From assembly GCA_005879315.1 (NCBI GenBank), contig VBLC01000069.1, positions 1-36,033 on the forward strand: a stretch of DNA of 36,033 nucleotides, written 5' to 3'. Shown here in pieces: positions 8,438 through 17,476 of the stretch. Under the pieces are notes generated by a model. That model was not told where the DNA came from. It saw only the letters and a list, made by a program, of their open reading frames with translations, and did not search any database. The position numbers and the translations under genes are program-made. Positions within the stretch are counted from its first letter, which is position 1. Every line of letters starts with the position of its first letter. This DNA is from Deltaproteobacteria bacterium. GTDB taxonomy: Bacteria; Myxococcota; Myxococcia; Myxococcales; 40CM-4-68-19.

Positions 8438-11208
8438 GGCCGGCCTCCGAACTTCGCCAACAGCGCGACCATGTCGTCCCATGTGATCGAGTTGGTCGCT
8501 CCAGTGAGATTCGCCTTGGGGTCGTAGCCCGGTGAGGTGACGTCGGTGTCGAGCTGGAGCGCCTCGATCACCAGATCGATTCCATCGACGACCTGGTTTC
8601 CGTCGAGGTCCCCGTTGCCGCGCATTGCCGAGGGCACCGCGGCCTTCGGATATAGCTCCCAGAAGCCGCGCCCGTAAGTGGCGACGCGCACCGATGTGCC
8701 GTCGGAGGCTATGGAGAGATCGTTCACCTTGACCGACGGCATACCGCCGAAGCGCGTCCAGTTCGCGCCGCTGTCGCTGGAGACGTAGAGGCCGATGTCG
8801 GTGCCCACGTAGATCCGGCTGGAACCGAGCGGATCGACGCGGACCACGTTCGCCGGCACGTCCGGCAGCGGATTCGCTCCGCCTCTCCCGGACACGTCCG
8901 TCCAGGTCGGCGAAGCGTTGGTGGCGTTGGTCGTCTTGAAGACGTGGCTGCCGCCGTTGGGACCGGCATGGCTGGCGATCCAGACCGTCTGTCCGGTGGA
9001 GTCGCCCGGATCGAACGCGGCGCTGCCAAGCGGTTGCCACGCAGTGTTGACGGCGGGGCTTCTGCTCCAAGTGATGGGTGTGCTCCCAGACGCGTTCGTT
9101 GTTACGAAGATGCGGCCCCCCGAGAACGCGACGTACTTGCCCGACGACGTTGGGTGCGTAGTGACGCCGAGCAGCATTCCATCGAAGAGCCCGCCTGCGG
9201 CGGTGGTGCCGGTGACGGTACCGGTGATGTCGGCCCAATTGGCGGCGCCGTCCGCAGTGCGGAAGACTTGCGCGGTGATGGTCGCTGCCGGAGCGGAGTT
9301 GATCGGTGTGAGAAAAGTCTGCGCTGTCGCGTCGCTGGGGTCGTTGGCGATCTGCATGTGGAAGTTGGTCTGCTGGTCGATCGGGTTGGGCAGTCCCGTC
9401 ACCGCATCGTTGAAGGTCGCTCCCGAGTCGATCGAGCGGTTCACGAATGCGGGATAGGTGGTGATCACGAGCGAACCGAATGCGCCGGTGCTGCCGGCCT
9501 TGCCCACCCCGCAGCCGATGCCGTCGCCGCCAGTGACCATGTCGAAGAGCGTCGGCGTGCCGGTGTTGCGCAGGCGCGAGCCGTTGTCCTGCAAGCCGCC
9601 GAGGACGACGTTCGGCGCGCCGACCGCCTCCGACCCTGCGCAAATCTTCTGAAGGAGATGGGTTGGAAGCCCCCGATTCATCGCGTCGTCGAAAGTGGGC
9701 GAGACCGTGCCGCCGGGGCCAGTCGCGGGGACGCCGGGTGCCGCCGTAAGCGTGTCCTTGGACCGAAACAGGCCGCCGTCCGTACCGGCATACAAGACGC
9801 GCGCGCTGCCCGCGGTGCCGATCGCCATCGCGTGGTAGTCGGCATGGACGTAAGGGATCCCCAGCGCGTTGAAGGTGACGCCCGCGGCGGTCGCGTTATA
9901 AGGGAGCCAGTTCGCCACCACGTTCCAATGCGCCCCGCCATCCGTCGAGCGCACCAGCGACAAGTTCCCGCCGACGAATACGGTATCGCCGTCGGCCTGG
10001 ATCGCCTGGTTGTACCAAGCCTGGTCGTGCATCACGTTCAGGTCGGTCTGATCACTGTTCGGGTTCGTCGGCGGATTGTTGCTGTTGACGCCCAGCGCCG
10101 TGAACAGGGCTCCGCCGTCCACCGACTTGAACACGTCGAGTTGGTGGAAACCACCCACGTCCGAAGCGAGCACGTACATCCGCGCTGACCCCGGCGTGCT
10201 TGCGTCGCCTGCGGACGAAGAGACTGTCATGCGCCCGGGTGGCGTAACGGTCTGGTTCAAGCTGACTGCGGGCAGAGAGATCGGATTCCAGCTCGCGCCG
10301 TCGTCGGTACTGCGCCACAAATAGCCCGTTCCCCAGTAGCCAGCATTGCTGTCGTCGGTGCAGGCGAGCATCCAGGTGGTGCGGCCCACCCATGCCACGC
10401 TCCAGCAGTCCATCGGCGTGTGCGGCACGGTGGTCGGCATCTCGATCAACGTCCAGCTGCCGGTGGCGTGGGCCGTATTGCGGAACAGCCCGATGTTGGT
10501 GGCGGCGAGGACGATGCCGGTGTTGCCCCCGTTGAACTTCAGGTCGCGGACGGAGGTCGAGGTGCCACAAAGGGGCGGCGCAGCGGCGTAGCAGCCGGTC
10601 AGAATGGTTGGCGTGCTCCACCTCACGCCGCCATCGTCCGAGGTGAAGACGCCCGGCATTGGGATGTCGAACGGATCGCCCATTCCGAGGACCAGCGAGT
10701 CGGGGCTGTGGGGATCGAGGGCGAGCGAACCGATGCCCAGCCCGGGCAACTGCTCGTCCGTGATCGATTCCCAGTGCGGCTGCGCCGCGGTGGCATCGAA
10801 GGTTTTCCAGACCCCGCCGCCCGCGTTGGCGAAGTAAAGGACGTCGTTGTTCGTCGGATGCGGCAGGATGGTGCGGGCGCGCCCGGAGTCCAGGTTGCCG
10901 AACAGGACGCCATTCCAGTCGAAGGTGGAGCCTTCGGGCCCCACGTTCACCAGCACCCCCGGCGCAATCGGCGTCGCAACGGCAGCGCCGGGAGCGGACG
11001 GGGCTTGCCTCTGGAGCCGCGACCGCGACAGCTCCTGCTGTGCCGTCTGCTGCACGCGAAGCAGCGCCTCCGGCGAAAGCAGTCCCTCGCGCAAGATCCG
11101 CGACTGCATTCGCAGCGCAGGATCGTCTTTCTCTGCGCGTCCGCGCTCGAAGGCGTGCGAAGCCGTGGCGCAAAGCAACGAAACCGTTGCGACCAGGACC
11201 CGGTGCAT
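8434..11208 (-). CDS. Secreted BNR/sialidase-like beta-propeller with C-terminal dockerin-like module
   Basis: Protein of 924 residues with signal peptide MHRVLVATVSLLCATASHAF. Most of it is a beta-propeller made of BNR/Asp-box repeats: TSDDGGVRW, STDDGASW, SVDGGALF, STDGGAHW, SIDSGATF and SSDSGANW are all visible. The catalytic residues of a true sialidase cannot be recognised, so binding or an unknown lyase/hydrolase role is possible. Residues about 861-924 form a dockerin-like tail. The first calcium loop starting GDLDGNQVVDGID has D, D, N, D and D at loop positions 1, 3, 5, 9 and 12; the second, NLTGATNSITWDD, is degenerate; the helix DDMVALLAKFG follows. It is the upstream gene of a coupled pair with the cohesin-like lipoprotein. 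GAGGT lies 4 nt before the ATG. Confidence 0.8.
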   Translation of the reverse strand: MHRVLVATVSLLCATASHAFERGRAEKDDPALRMQSRILREGLLSPEALLRVQQTAQQELSRSRLQRQAPSAPGAAVATPIAPGVLVNVGPEGSTFDWNGVLFGNLDSGRARTILPHPTNNDVLYFANAGGGVWKTFDATAAQPHWESITDEQLPGLGIGSLALDPHSPDSLVLGMGDPFDIPMPGVFTSDDGGVRWSTPTILTGCYAAAPPLCGTSTSVRDLKFNGGNTGIVLAATNIGLFRNTAHATGSWTLIEMPTTVPHTPMDCWSVAWVGRTTWMLACTDDSNAGYWGTGYLWRSTDDGASWNPISLPAVSLNQTVTPPGRMTVSSSAGDASTPGSARMYVLASDVGGFHQLDVFKSVDGGALFTALGVNSNNPPTNPNSDQTDLNVMHDQAWYNQAIQADGDTVFVGGNLSLVRSTDGGAHWNVVANWLPYNATAAGVTFNALGIPYVHADYHAMAIGTAGSARVLYAGTDGGLFRSKDTLTAAPGVPATGPGGTVSPTFDDAMNRGLPTHLLQKICAGSEAVGAPNVVLGGLQDNGSRLRNTGTPTLFDMVTGGDGIGCGVGKAGSTGAFGSLVITTYPAFVNRSIDSGATFNDAVTGLPNPIDQQTNFHMQIANDPSDATAQTFLTPINSAPAATITAQVFRTADGAANWADITGTVTGTTAAGGLFDGMLLGVTTHPTSSGKYVAFSGGRIFVTTNASGSTPITWSRSPAVNTAWQPLGSAAFDPGDSTGQTVWIASHAGPNGGSHVFKTTNATNASPTWTDVSGRGGANPLPDVPANVVRVDPLGSSRIYVGTDIGLYVSSDSGANWTRFGGMPSVKVNDLSIASDGTSVRVATYGRGFWELYPKAAVPSAMRGNGDLDGNQVVDGIDLVIEALQLDTDVTSPGYDPKANLTGATNSITWDDMVALLAKFGGRP

Positions 11209-11317
11209 ATCGACCTCGGTTTTTCGGAACTCCCCCGAAATCAGTCTCTGCCCGAGCCCCGTCGTCCGTCAAGCCGTGACCCGAGCGCGAGCAGTTCGTC
11301 GATCTCGCGCGCGTACT

Positions 11318-11355
11318 GTCCGCTATCGCGAGAGGCGGTCCGCGAAGTAGCGGAC
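11318..11355. other. Two-step hairpin upstream of the propeller gene
   Basis: GTCCGCTA and TCGCG pair with CGCGA and TAGCGGAC (8 bp plus 5 bp, with a 2-nt bulge and 10-nt loop). It lies about 110 bp before the propeller start codon in its presumed leader or promoter. It could be an attenuator, an operator or an RNA stability element. The pairing is direct; the role is unknown. Confidence 0.45.
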
Positions 11356-11498
11356 TGATGCCGCGCGCGATTTTTGCGCCAGCGAACAGTTCCGCCGTTG
11401 CTGGTGTCCGGCGATGCCTGCGGCCAGCATGACGATCGCCTCCTGGTGGCGACCAGCACCTCGGCTGCGACCCCGCCGCCCGTTGCGACGTTCAAGAG

Positions 11499-11535
11499 GC
11501 CTGAGGCGCTGCCGCGATGAGGCAGCGCCTCAGGC
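11499..11535 (-). terminator. 15-bp perfect hairpin, terminator candidate after the CocE gene
   Basis: GCCTGAGGCGCTGCC pairs perfectly with GGCAGCGCCTCAGGC around a 7-nt loop, starting 15 nt after the hydrolase stop codon in its direction of transcription. The following bases are TCTTGAACG, so the U-tract is poor; position and stem strength still favour a terminator. Confidence 0.65.
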
Positions 11536-11550
11536 GCCCAGCGCCGGAGC

Positions 11551-13407
11551 CTACGGGGCGTGCACCCCTGGCGCGACGAAGATCATCAGTCTCGACGGAT
11601 GGCCCTCGTCGTGCAGGATGGTCTGGTGCGCGACCGCGGTGTCCGACGTCCACGTCGAGTTCTCGCCGGTATTCAGGTTGCGCGCGTAGTGGGGGAAATT
11701 GGAGGAAGAGATTTCCAGGCGGATGTGATGTCCCTTCTTGAAGATGGTCCCGGCGTTGCCGACCGGGATCGTGTACTCGTACGCCTCTCCGGGCTCGATG
11801 TTGGAGGGTGGCAGCTTGGAACCCGCGCGCAGGCTCGCCCGCACCACGCGATCCAGCACGTTGTGAGAGTTGCCGTCGAGGTGCACGTCGACGAGCTTGG
11901 CGGTGAAATCCGTGTCCGGCGCCGACGAGCGCGCCCACAGCGTCACCTCGACCGGTCCGATCACCGCGACGTCGTGCGGGAGCGCCGCCGTCGTATAGAC
12001 CAGCACGTCGTTGCGCAGCTCCACCTTGCCCTGGTCCTGCGCGCCGTTGGCGAGCAGCACGCCGTTGCAGCACATGTTCCCGCCAGTCGTCGGCGCGGGA
12101 TTCGCCGGGTCGTAGGCGAACCGATCCGGCGAGCTGTCCTCTGGCGCGGCGCCGACGAGCTTGCCATCGCCGTTGCTCGTGTTGGCGTGGCCGTGGCTCG
12201 CCAGGTACAAGCTCACGGTTTCCGAGCCCGGCAACGGATAGGAGGCGCCGGTGACGTAGAAGCCGCTGCCCGCGTTCCCTGTGTCGGGCGGAACGAGCAC
12301 GTACATCTTTACGTTCGGCGTTTCCTCCCAACCATTGTCGATGCCCTTGAGGTAGCGATCGTAGTACGCCACGAGCGTATCGATGGGCAGGAGGGCGGCG
12401 TCGCTTCCGAAGGTGGGTTTGCCGCTGTCCCCGGCGTGGCCGTAGGCGCCGACGTACAGCTTCGTCCCCGCCCGCGCCGCCATCGTTCCGGCCGACGTGC
12501 GCATCCCTTGGTAGTTCTTGAACGCGCCGACCTGGAAGATGTCATACCAGGCGGTGGTGTTCAGCGCCGGGACCTTCACGTCCCGGTAGCGCGTCTCGAC
12601 GTCGAGCGCCGCCCAGAAAGCGTCATAGAAGGGATGGTCGACCCAATCGTAGAAATAAGGCGCCATCGTGGTGAACTGATCGAACCCCGTGAGCGGAAGC
12701 TGCCAGACCCACTTCGTCGCCAGGTTCGCATTCACGTTTGCGTTCCACTGCCCTTCGACCGTGTCTGCCTGGCCAGGCGGCCACTGGCTGGCGCGGCCGA
12801 AGCGCTGGATCTGATCGCCGACAAACGCGAGCGCCGGCCAGCTCATCCCGAACCAGAGGTCGAAGACGCCGTTCACGTACTGCCAGTTGTCGTGGTAGTC
12901 GCTCGCGGTGATCTGCGGATTGATCGCCGCGAGGTGCGGCGGCGTGTGGATCGCCGGCTGCCACTGCGTGAGCCCGAGATAGGAGCCGCTGGTCGTGCCC
13001 ACCTTGCCGGTGCTCCACGACTGCGTGCCGGCCCACTGGATCGCATCCTGGCCGTCCTGCGCTTCCTGCACCATCTCGCGGAAGGGGCCTTGCGCGCGGT
13101 CCGTGCCGCGGCATTCCTGCGCCAGCGCGTAGTAGCCGTGCTGCGCGAAGGGCGCGATGCTCGCTCCCAGCCCATTGAAGCAGCCGCTGCCGATGAGATG
13201 GCCGTAGGGATTGCGGAGCATGATGACCGGATGCCTGCCACCGCCGGCGGGACTGTACTTGTCGGTGGCGAGCAGGGTGCCGTCTCTCATCGGCACCTGG
13301 ATGGTTTCGCAGACCACGCCGGGGAAGTTGGGGTTGGTGACAGCGAGGGCTGCGGAGGAGATGGAGATCGCCAGCGCGGCGAGCGCGGCACGGAGCATCG
13401 CTTTCAT
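11551..13407 (-). CDS. Secreted CocE/NonD-family (X-Pro dipeptidyl-peptidase S15-like) hydrolase
   Basis: Serine hydrolase of 618 residues with signal peptide MKAMLRAALAALAISISSAALA, so exported. The alpha/beta-hydrolase domain begins VCETIQVPMRDGTLLATDKY. The nucleophile elbow is GTTSGSYLGLTQ with Ser142, corresponding to the G-x-S-Y-x-G motif of CocE-like esterases and acylases. The C-terminal jelly-roll domain shows the family hallmarks APDTDFTAKLVDVHLDG and KKGHHIRLEISSSNFPHYAR. Known members cleave esters (cocaine esterase), glutaryl amides or X-Pro peptides; substrate is not predictable here. AAGAGGG lies 8 nt before the ATG. A strong hairpin follows the stop. It sits between two secreted propeller genes, suggesting a shared extracellular theme. 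Confidence 0.88.
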   Translation of the reverse strand: MKAMLRAALAALAISISSAALAVTNPNFPGVVCETIQVPMRDGTLLATDKYSPAGGGRHPVIMLRNPYGHLIGSGCFNGLGASIAPFAQHGYYALAQECRGTDRAQGPFREMVQEAQDGQDAIQWAGTQSWSTGKVGTTSGSYLGLTQWQPAIHTPPHLAAINPQITASDYHDNWQYVNGVFDLWFGMSWPALAFVGDQIQRFGRASQWPPGQADTVEGQWNANVNANLATKWVWQLPLTGFDQFTTMAPYFYDWVDHPFYDAFWAALDVETRYRDVKVPALNTTAWYDIFQVGAFKNYQGMRTSAGTMAARAGTKLYVGAYGHAGDSGKPTFGSDAALLPIDTLVAYYDRYLKGIDNGWEETPNVKMYVLVPPDTGNAGSGFYVTGASYPLPGSETVSLYLASHGHANTSNGDGKLVGAAPEDSSPDRFAYDPANPAPTTGGNMCCNGVLLANGAQDQGKVELRNDVLVYTTAALPHDVAVIGPVEVTLWARSSAPDTDFTAKLVDVHLDGNSHNVLDRVVRASLRAGSKLPPSNIEPGEAYEYTIPVGNAGTIFKKGHHIRLEISSSNFPHYARNLNTGENSTWTSDTAVAHQTILHDEGHPSRLMIFVAPGVHAP

Positions 13408-13619
13408 TTTGGGATCCCTCTTGGAGCGCCGCGGTCGGTCCGAAGGAGACCTCGTCGGGCGGCTCCCGCCGCGCAGAATGGTGAAACGAACCAGTCGTTC
13501 AAGTCCCGGCGCGTTACGCAGCTACTCGCGCGAATCGGGGGTCTCGAATAATTCTTGTCCGCTCGATCACCCCGGAGGCGCCGGATGAAATGGTCGCCCA
13601 CCTCCGCACGAGCAGTGGC

Positions 13620-16565
13620 TTAGTCGTCGTCCCCGCCGCGGTCGTCGTCGCTGGCGCCGCGCAAGAGAAGGCGGTACCCGCCGCGGCCGTGCGTCGCGGC
13701 ATAGAGCACGCGCCCCGATTGCGACAGCGTCAGGTAGGGGACTTCCACCGGAGGCAGGCCCGAGCCGGCCATGTGCCAGTGAGTGGTCCCCGCCGGCTGG
13801 CGCAGGACCCCGAAGTCGGTGGAGACGAAGAGGTCGCCGGTCGCGTCGTCGCGGGCGATGGAGTCGACCGGCAGATCGCCCATCGGGCCGGTGCCGTCGT
13901 CGATCGGGACCCAGGTGGCGGTGACGCCGTCGTAGTCGATCTCGAAGACGTGGCCGGGTTTGTTGGGCTCGGCGCCCGTTGGTGCCACGGTCCCGCTGTA
14001 GCCGCCATAGGAAATCCAGGCGTGGAACGAGTTGTGTGGGTCGACCACGATCCCGCTCACGAAGCGGGGCGGCGAGTTGGCCGCGAACGTGTCGAGCCGA
14101 TGGTAGGTCACCGCAGCGGCCGGACCGTCGGCGTTGGTGGAGATGAAGACGCGCCCCATGCCCGTCGCCGCCCACAGCGTGTTGGTGTCGCTGGGCGTGC
14201 GGGCCACGACCGAGACGCCTCCGAGAGGTCGCGTGCCGCGCGCGGGGTCGGTCAGGTCGCCCGCGGCGCCGCCCAGCTCGACGAAGTCGCCGCAGGTAGG
14301 CTTCTCCCCGGTCGAGAGGGACTGGCAGTTCGCCTCCAGGAAGGCAGGGTTGCCGCCGTTGTCCTGCGTGCGCCAGACGCCCTGCGAGCCGGCGAAGATG
14401 GTGTCGGCCGCCTTGGGGCTCGGGTCGTAGATGATCGGCATGTAGAAGTAAGAGCCTTCCGGGCTGAAGAGGATCGGCCCGCCGATGTGGTACCAGCCGG
14501 CCGGATCGTTCCCTTTGCGGGTGCCGTGAACGTGCTGGCCGAAGTTGGTGCGTAGCCGGAAATTGGGCCGCGCCACGTTGTATCCGGAGAAGCCGCCGTC
14601 GCCTCCGCCGGTCTGCTTCCAGGTCACGCGCGAGCCGGTGAAGGCGAAGGTGCCGTTGTCCTGCGTCCCGCCCAGGAGCGAGCTGCGTGGCTTGGTCGGG
14701 TGCGCCGAGAGCATCTGGAACTGGATGGTGTTGAGCCCGAAGTTCATGTTGATGAAGGCGCTGGGGATGCTGGAGAGAAGCCGCTTGCAGGTGATGCGCT
14801 GGTCGGGCGTGAGCGGAGTCCCGTCGAAATTGCTGCGCGAATCGCACTGGGCCGAGGCGTCCACGTAGCGGCCGCTCGCGCGCATCAGGCCGCCATCCGA
14901 GCCTTCGAACCAGATCCCTGGCCGGCCCGGCACGAAGACGATGGCGTGCTGGTCGGGGTGGATCGAGTTCGGCGTCGTGGCGGAGGTGGCGTCGAAGGTC
15001 TGGTCGGTGAAGGTCCGGTTGTTGTGGCCCGGGTCGGGCTCGCCCGCGGTGAGCGAGCGCAGAACGGCGCGCGCGTTGGTGAAGGTGAACGACTCGTTGT
15101 ACTGGAAGGAGCCCAGCACGAACACCGTGTCCGGATGACCGGGCGGAGTGACGACCGCGTTGTCGTACCAGCACTGGCCGGTGCAGAAGTTGTAGGTCGC
15201 GTAGCCGGGATCGGCCACGGCGGAGCGGGTCAGCTTCTTCCATAGCCCAGGAACGCCCGGCGAAGCAGTCTGCGAGGCGAGCAGGACGGCGGCGGGCACC
15301 TCCGCAGTGTCGGCGCGCCACACCTGGCTCTCGAAAAAGCCGGGCGGACTACGGCCCACAGAGCCGTCGCCGGCGTAGATGCGAGTGTGGCCGTCCTTGA
15401 CGGTCAAGGCGAACTGGGTGCGATCCGTATTCCCCGCTGGGCTAGTCGGCATGAAGATCTGGGCGAACGGCGCGCCTCCGTCGCTGCGCCAGATGCCGAC
15501 CTGGAAGGCCGACGCATAGACGACGCTTCCATCGCGCGGGTCGACCCGCACCTCGATCACGCCGCGCAGCGTGGTGCTCCCGTTCCAGATGCGCGAGAAG
15601 GTCTTGCCGCCGTCGGTCGATTTGTAGAGGCCCAAGGGGGCCGGGTTCTGGGGAGGCGGCGGCGTGGAAATCCCGCCGCCGTCGCTCGCGGTCAAGCCGC
15701 GAATGCCGCGCGCCAACGCGACGTAGATGGCGCCGGCCGGATCGATGGCCAGCGAGGCCACCGATCGGCCCTTGGGGAAGTTGGGGAACACGCCTGCGCC
15801 GACGGTCGCGACCGCGGGCAAGAGGGTCCAGGTGTCGCCGCCGTCGGTCGACTTGTAGATGCCCACGCCCGCCTCGGAGTCGACGGAGGCGTTGGGCTCG
15901 CCGGTTCCCACGTAGAGGGTGTTGCCGCTGCCGTCGTTGGGATCGACCAGCAAGGAGCCGATGGCGTTGGAGCCGAGCGGACCGGAGATCCACTTCCAAT
16001 TGAAGTCCTTCGGTTCGTCGGACAGCGCCTTGTCGGTGCGCCAGACGCCGCCGCCGGCAGCGGCCAGCCAAAGGCGGCAGCGCTCCTCGCCGCAGTTCGG
16101 GTCGATGGCCAGGTCGGTGATGCGACCGGAGCTGACGTAGGGCGCACCGGTGCGGCCGAGGATGGCGGGATAGAAAGCGTTGGTGGGCCCCAGCGGCTGC
16201 CAGTTGAAATCCATCTTCTCGTCGTCGTCGTGGCGGGAAGCCACCTCGCGAAAGACGGAGGGTGCGGCGAGGCTCGCGTCGAGCGGCACTTCGTCGCCCG
16301 GCCAGGCGCGGTTCAGGTACTTCTCCTCGGCAACCGTGAACGGTCCGCCTTCTGCCTCGGCCACTGCGCCCGGAGCGTCGAGGTCACCTTGGCTCGCGAC
16401 ATCTGGACCGAGTTGCTTGGCGTGGAGGCGAGGCGCGCGAGCTTTCGCAGGCGAAGGATTCGTTCGCGCGACGTCGCCGAGGATCGGACTCAGTAGAAGG
16501 GAGACGAAAACGAGCGGGAACGCGCTGATCAAGATGCGCGGGACGCGCTGGAGCGACGCGAGCAT
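13620..16565 (-). CDS. Giant secreted BNR/VPS10-like beta-propeller protein
   Basis: Protein of 981 residues with an N-terminal hydrophobic export segment (ILISAFPLVFVSLLLSPILG). After a charged linker, residues from about 120 on contain many BNR/Asp-box repeats such as STDGGDTWTLL and STDGGKTFSRI, plus WLAAAGGGVWRTD, the same opening motif as the 924-residue propeller (ANAGGGVWKTF). The two propellers are therefore relatives. It lacks the dockerin-like tail and instead ends in an acidic stretch (DDDRGGDDD). The second of two nearby ATGs is chosen because GAGGGGG lies 6 nt upstream of it; the other would add 5 residues. The function is unrecognised beyond a secreted sialidase/sortilin-type propeller. 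Confidence 0.8.
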   Translation of the reverse strand: MLASLQRVPRILISAFPLVFVSLLLSPILGDVARTNPSPAKARAPRLHAKQLGPDVASQGDLDAPGAVAEAEGGPFTVAEEKYLNRAWPGDEVPLDASLAAPSVFREVASRHDDDEKMDFNWQPLGPTNAFYPAILGRTGAPYVSSGRITDLAIDPNCGEERCRLWLAAAGGGVWRTDKALSDEPKDFNWKWISGPLGSNAIGSLLVDPNDGSGNTLYVGTGEPNASVDSEAGVGIYKSTDGGDTWTLLPAVATVGAGVFPNFPKGRSVASLAIDPAGAIYVALARGIRGLTASDGGGISTPPPPQNPAPLGLYKSTDGGKTFSRIWNGSTTLRGVIEVRVDPRDGSVVYASAFQVGIWRSDGGAPFAQIFMPTSPAGNTDRTQFALTVKDGHTRIYAGDGSVGRSPPGFFESQVWRADTAEVPAAVLLASQTASPGVPGLWKKLTRSAVADPGYATYNFCTGQCWYDNAVVTPPGHPDTVFVLGSFQYNESFTFTNARAVLRSLTAGEPDPGHNNRTFTDQTFDATSATTPNSIHPDQHAIVFVPGRPGIWFEGSDGGLMRASGRYVDASAQCDSRSNFDGTPLTPDQRITCKRLLSSIPSAFINMNFGLNTIQFQMLSAHPTKPRSSLLGGTQDNGTFAFTGSRVTWKQTGGGDGGFSGYNVARPNFRLRTNFGQHVHGTRKGNDPAGWYHIGGPILFSPEGSYFYMPIIYDPSPKAADTIFAGSQGVWRTQDNGGNPAFLEANCQSLSTGEKPTCGDFVELGGAAGDLTDPARGTRPLGGVSVVARTPSDTNTLWAATGMGRVFISTNADGPAAAVTYHRLDTFAANSPPRFVSGIVVDPHNSFHAWISYGGYSGTVAPTGAEPNKPGHVFEIDYDGVTATWVPIDDGTGPMGDLPVDSIARDDATGDLFVSTDFGVLRQPAGTTHWHMAGSGLPPVEVPYLTLSQSGRVLYAATHGRGGYRLLLRGASDDDRGGDDD

Positions 16566-16687
16566 GGAAGACCCCCTCATTGGCCCCGAGACGCCTGTTG
16601 GTCTATCGGGCGGGCGACTTACCGGGAGGCTGGCGTCTAGTCAAGCTGCACTGCGTCCACCTATGCTTCAATTTGAAGGGAGTGGAC

Positions 16688-17476
16688 ATGGCGCGGATGC
16701 CGATCTCGTTTCTCGGTCATGGCAATCCGATGAATGCCATCCAGACCAATTCCTGGACGGAGGCCTGGGCGAAGCTCGGGCGGGAGTTGCCGCAGCCGCG
16801 CGCGATCTTGTCGGTGTCCGCGCATTGGTACGTGCCAGGCTGCAGGGTCAGCGCGGAGGAGAGGCCGCGGACCATCCATGACTTCGGCGGGTTCCCCAGG
16901 GCGCTCTATCAAGTGCAATACCCGGCGCCCGGATCGCCCGCTCTGGCCGCAAGGGTGCGCGACCTGCTCGCGCCGGCGAGCGTCGAAATGGATCAGAGCT
17001 GGGGTCTCGACCACGGCACCTGGTCCCTCCTGGTCCACATGTACCAAGGGGCGCAGATACCGGTCGTGCAGCTGGGCATCGACGAGACTCTCCCTGCTCG
17101 CGAGCATTTCGCCCTGGCCCGCCGCCTGCGGCCGCTGCGCGAGGAAGGCGTGCTCATCCTCGGCTCCGGTGACGTCGTCCACAACCTCCACACCTATGCC
17201 TGGGGCCGCAAGATCGTCGAGCCGTACGACTGGGCGCTCGCCTTCGAAGGGCGCATCCGCCGGCTGATCGAGGCGCACGACTTCGACCCGGTCGTCGACT
17301 ACGAATCGATGGGAGAGGAAGCGGCTCTCTCTGCGCCGACGCCGGACCATTTCCTTCCGCTGCTCTACGTGCTGGCGCAGGTCGAGCGGGAGGACGCCAT
17401 CTCTTTTCCCGTCGAGGGATTCGACGGCGGCTCCGTCTCGATGCTCGGCGTTCTCGCCGAGCCTCAGCGGCGATAG
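16688..17476 (+). CDS. ygiD: 4,5-DOPA dioxygenase-like extradiol dioxygenase (LigB superfamily)
   Basis: Protein of 262 residues, the same length as E. coli YgiD, which opens the ring of L-DOPA. The class III extradiol/LigB fold is clear: FLGHGNPMNA at 8-17 (His11), SAHWYVPG (His46), GLDHGTWSLLVHM (His109), GSGDVVHNLHTY (His165) and PDHFLPLLY (His221) supply candidate metal ligands and acid/base residues. GAAGGGAG lies just upstream of the chosen ATG. The last 13 bp overlap the convergent ybhB remnant. A role in catechol or pigment chemistry is inferred from the family only. Confidence 0.9.
   Translation: MARMPISFLGHGNPMNAIQTNSWTEAWAKLGRELPQPRAILSVSAHWYVPGCRVSAEERPRTIHDFGGFPRALYQVQYPAPGSPALAARVRDLLAPASVEMDQSWGLDHGTWSLLVHMYQGAQIPVVQLGIDETLPAREHFALARRLRPLREEGVLILGSGDVVHNLHTYAWGRKIVEPYDWALAFEGRIRRLIEAHDFDPVVDYESMGEEAALSAPTPDHFLPLLYVLAQVEREDAISFPVEGFDGGSVSMLGVLAEPQRR

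Larger units (their letters stand above)
11209..11550. other. Intergenic region between CocE hydrolase and propeller genes
   Basis: This 342-bp stretch separates two genes that both read on the minus strand. It contains two strong hairpins, listed separately, and presumably the propeller-gene promoter. No supported coding region was found. Confidence 0.6.

Noticed and set aside
7382-9643. 753-residue version of the cohesin-like lipoprotein
   Set aside because: The extension runs through the propeller gene in the wrong frame; the ATG at 8437 begins a signal peptide and overlaps the upstream stop.
13408-13619. GAACCAGTCGTTC palindrome near 13490 as a repressor operator
   Set aside because: The half-sites are only 4 bp and no regulator gene is adjacent, so chance is the simpler explanation.
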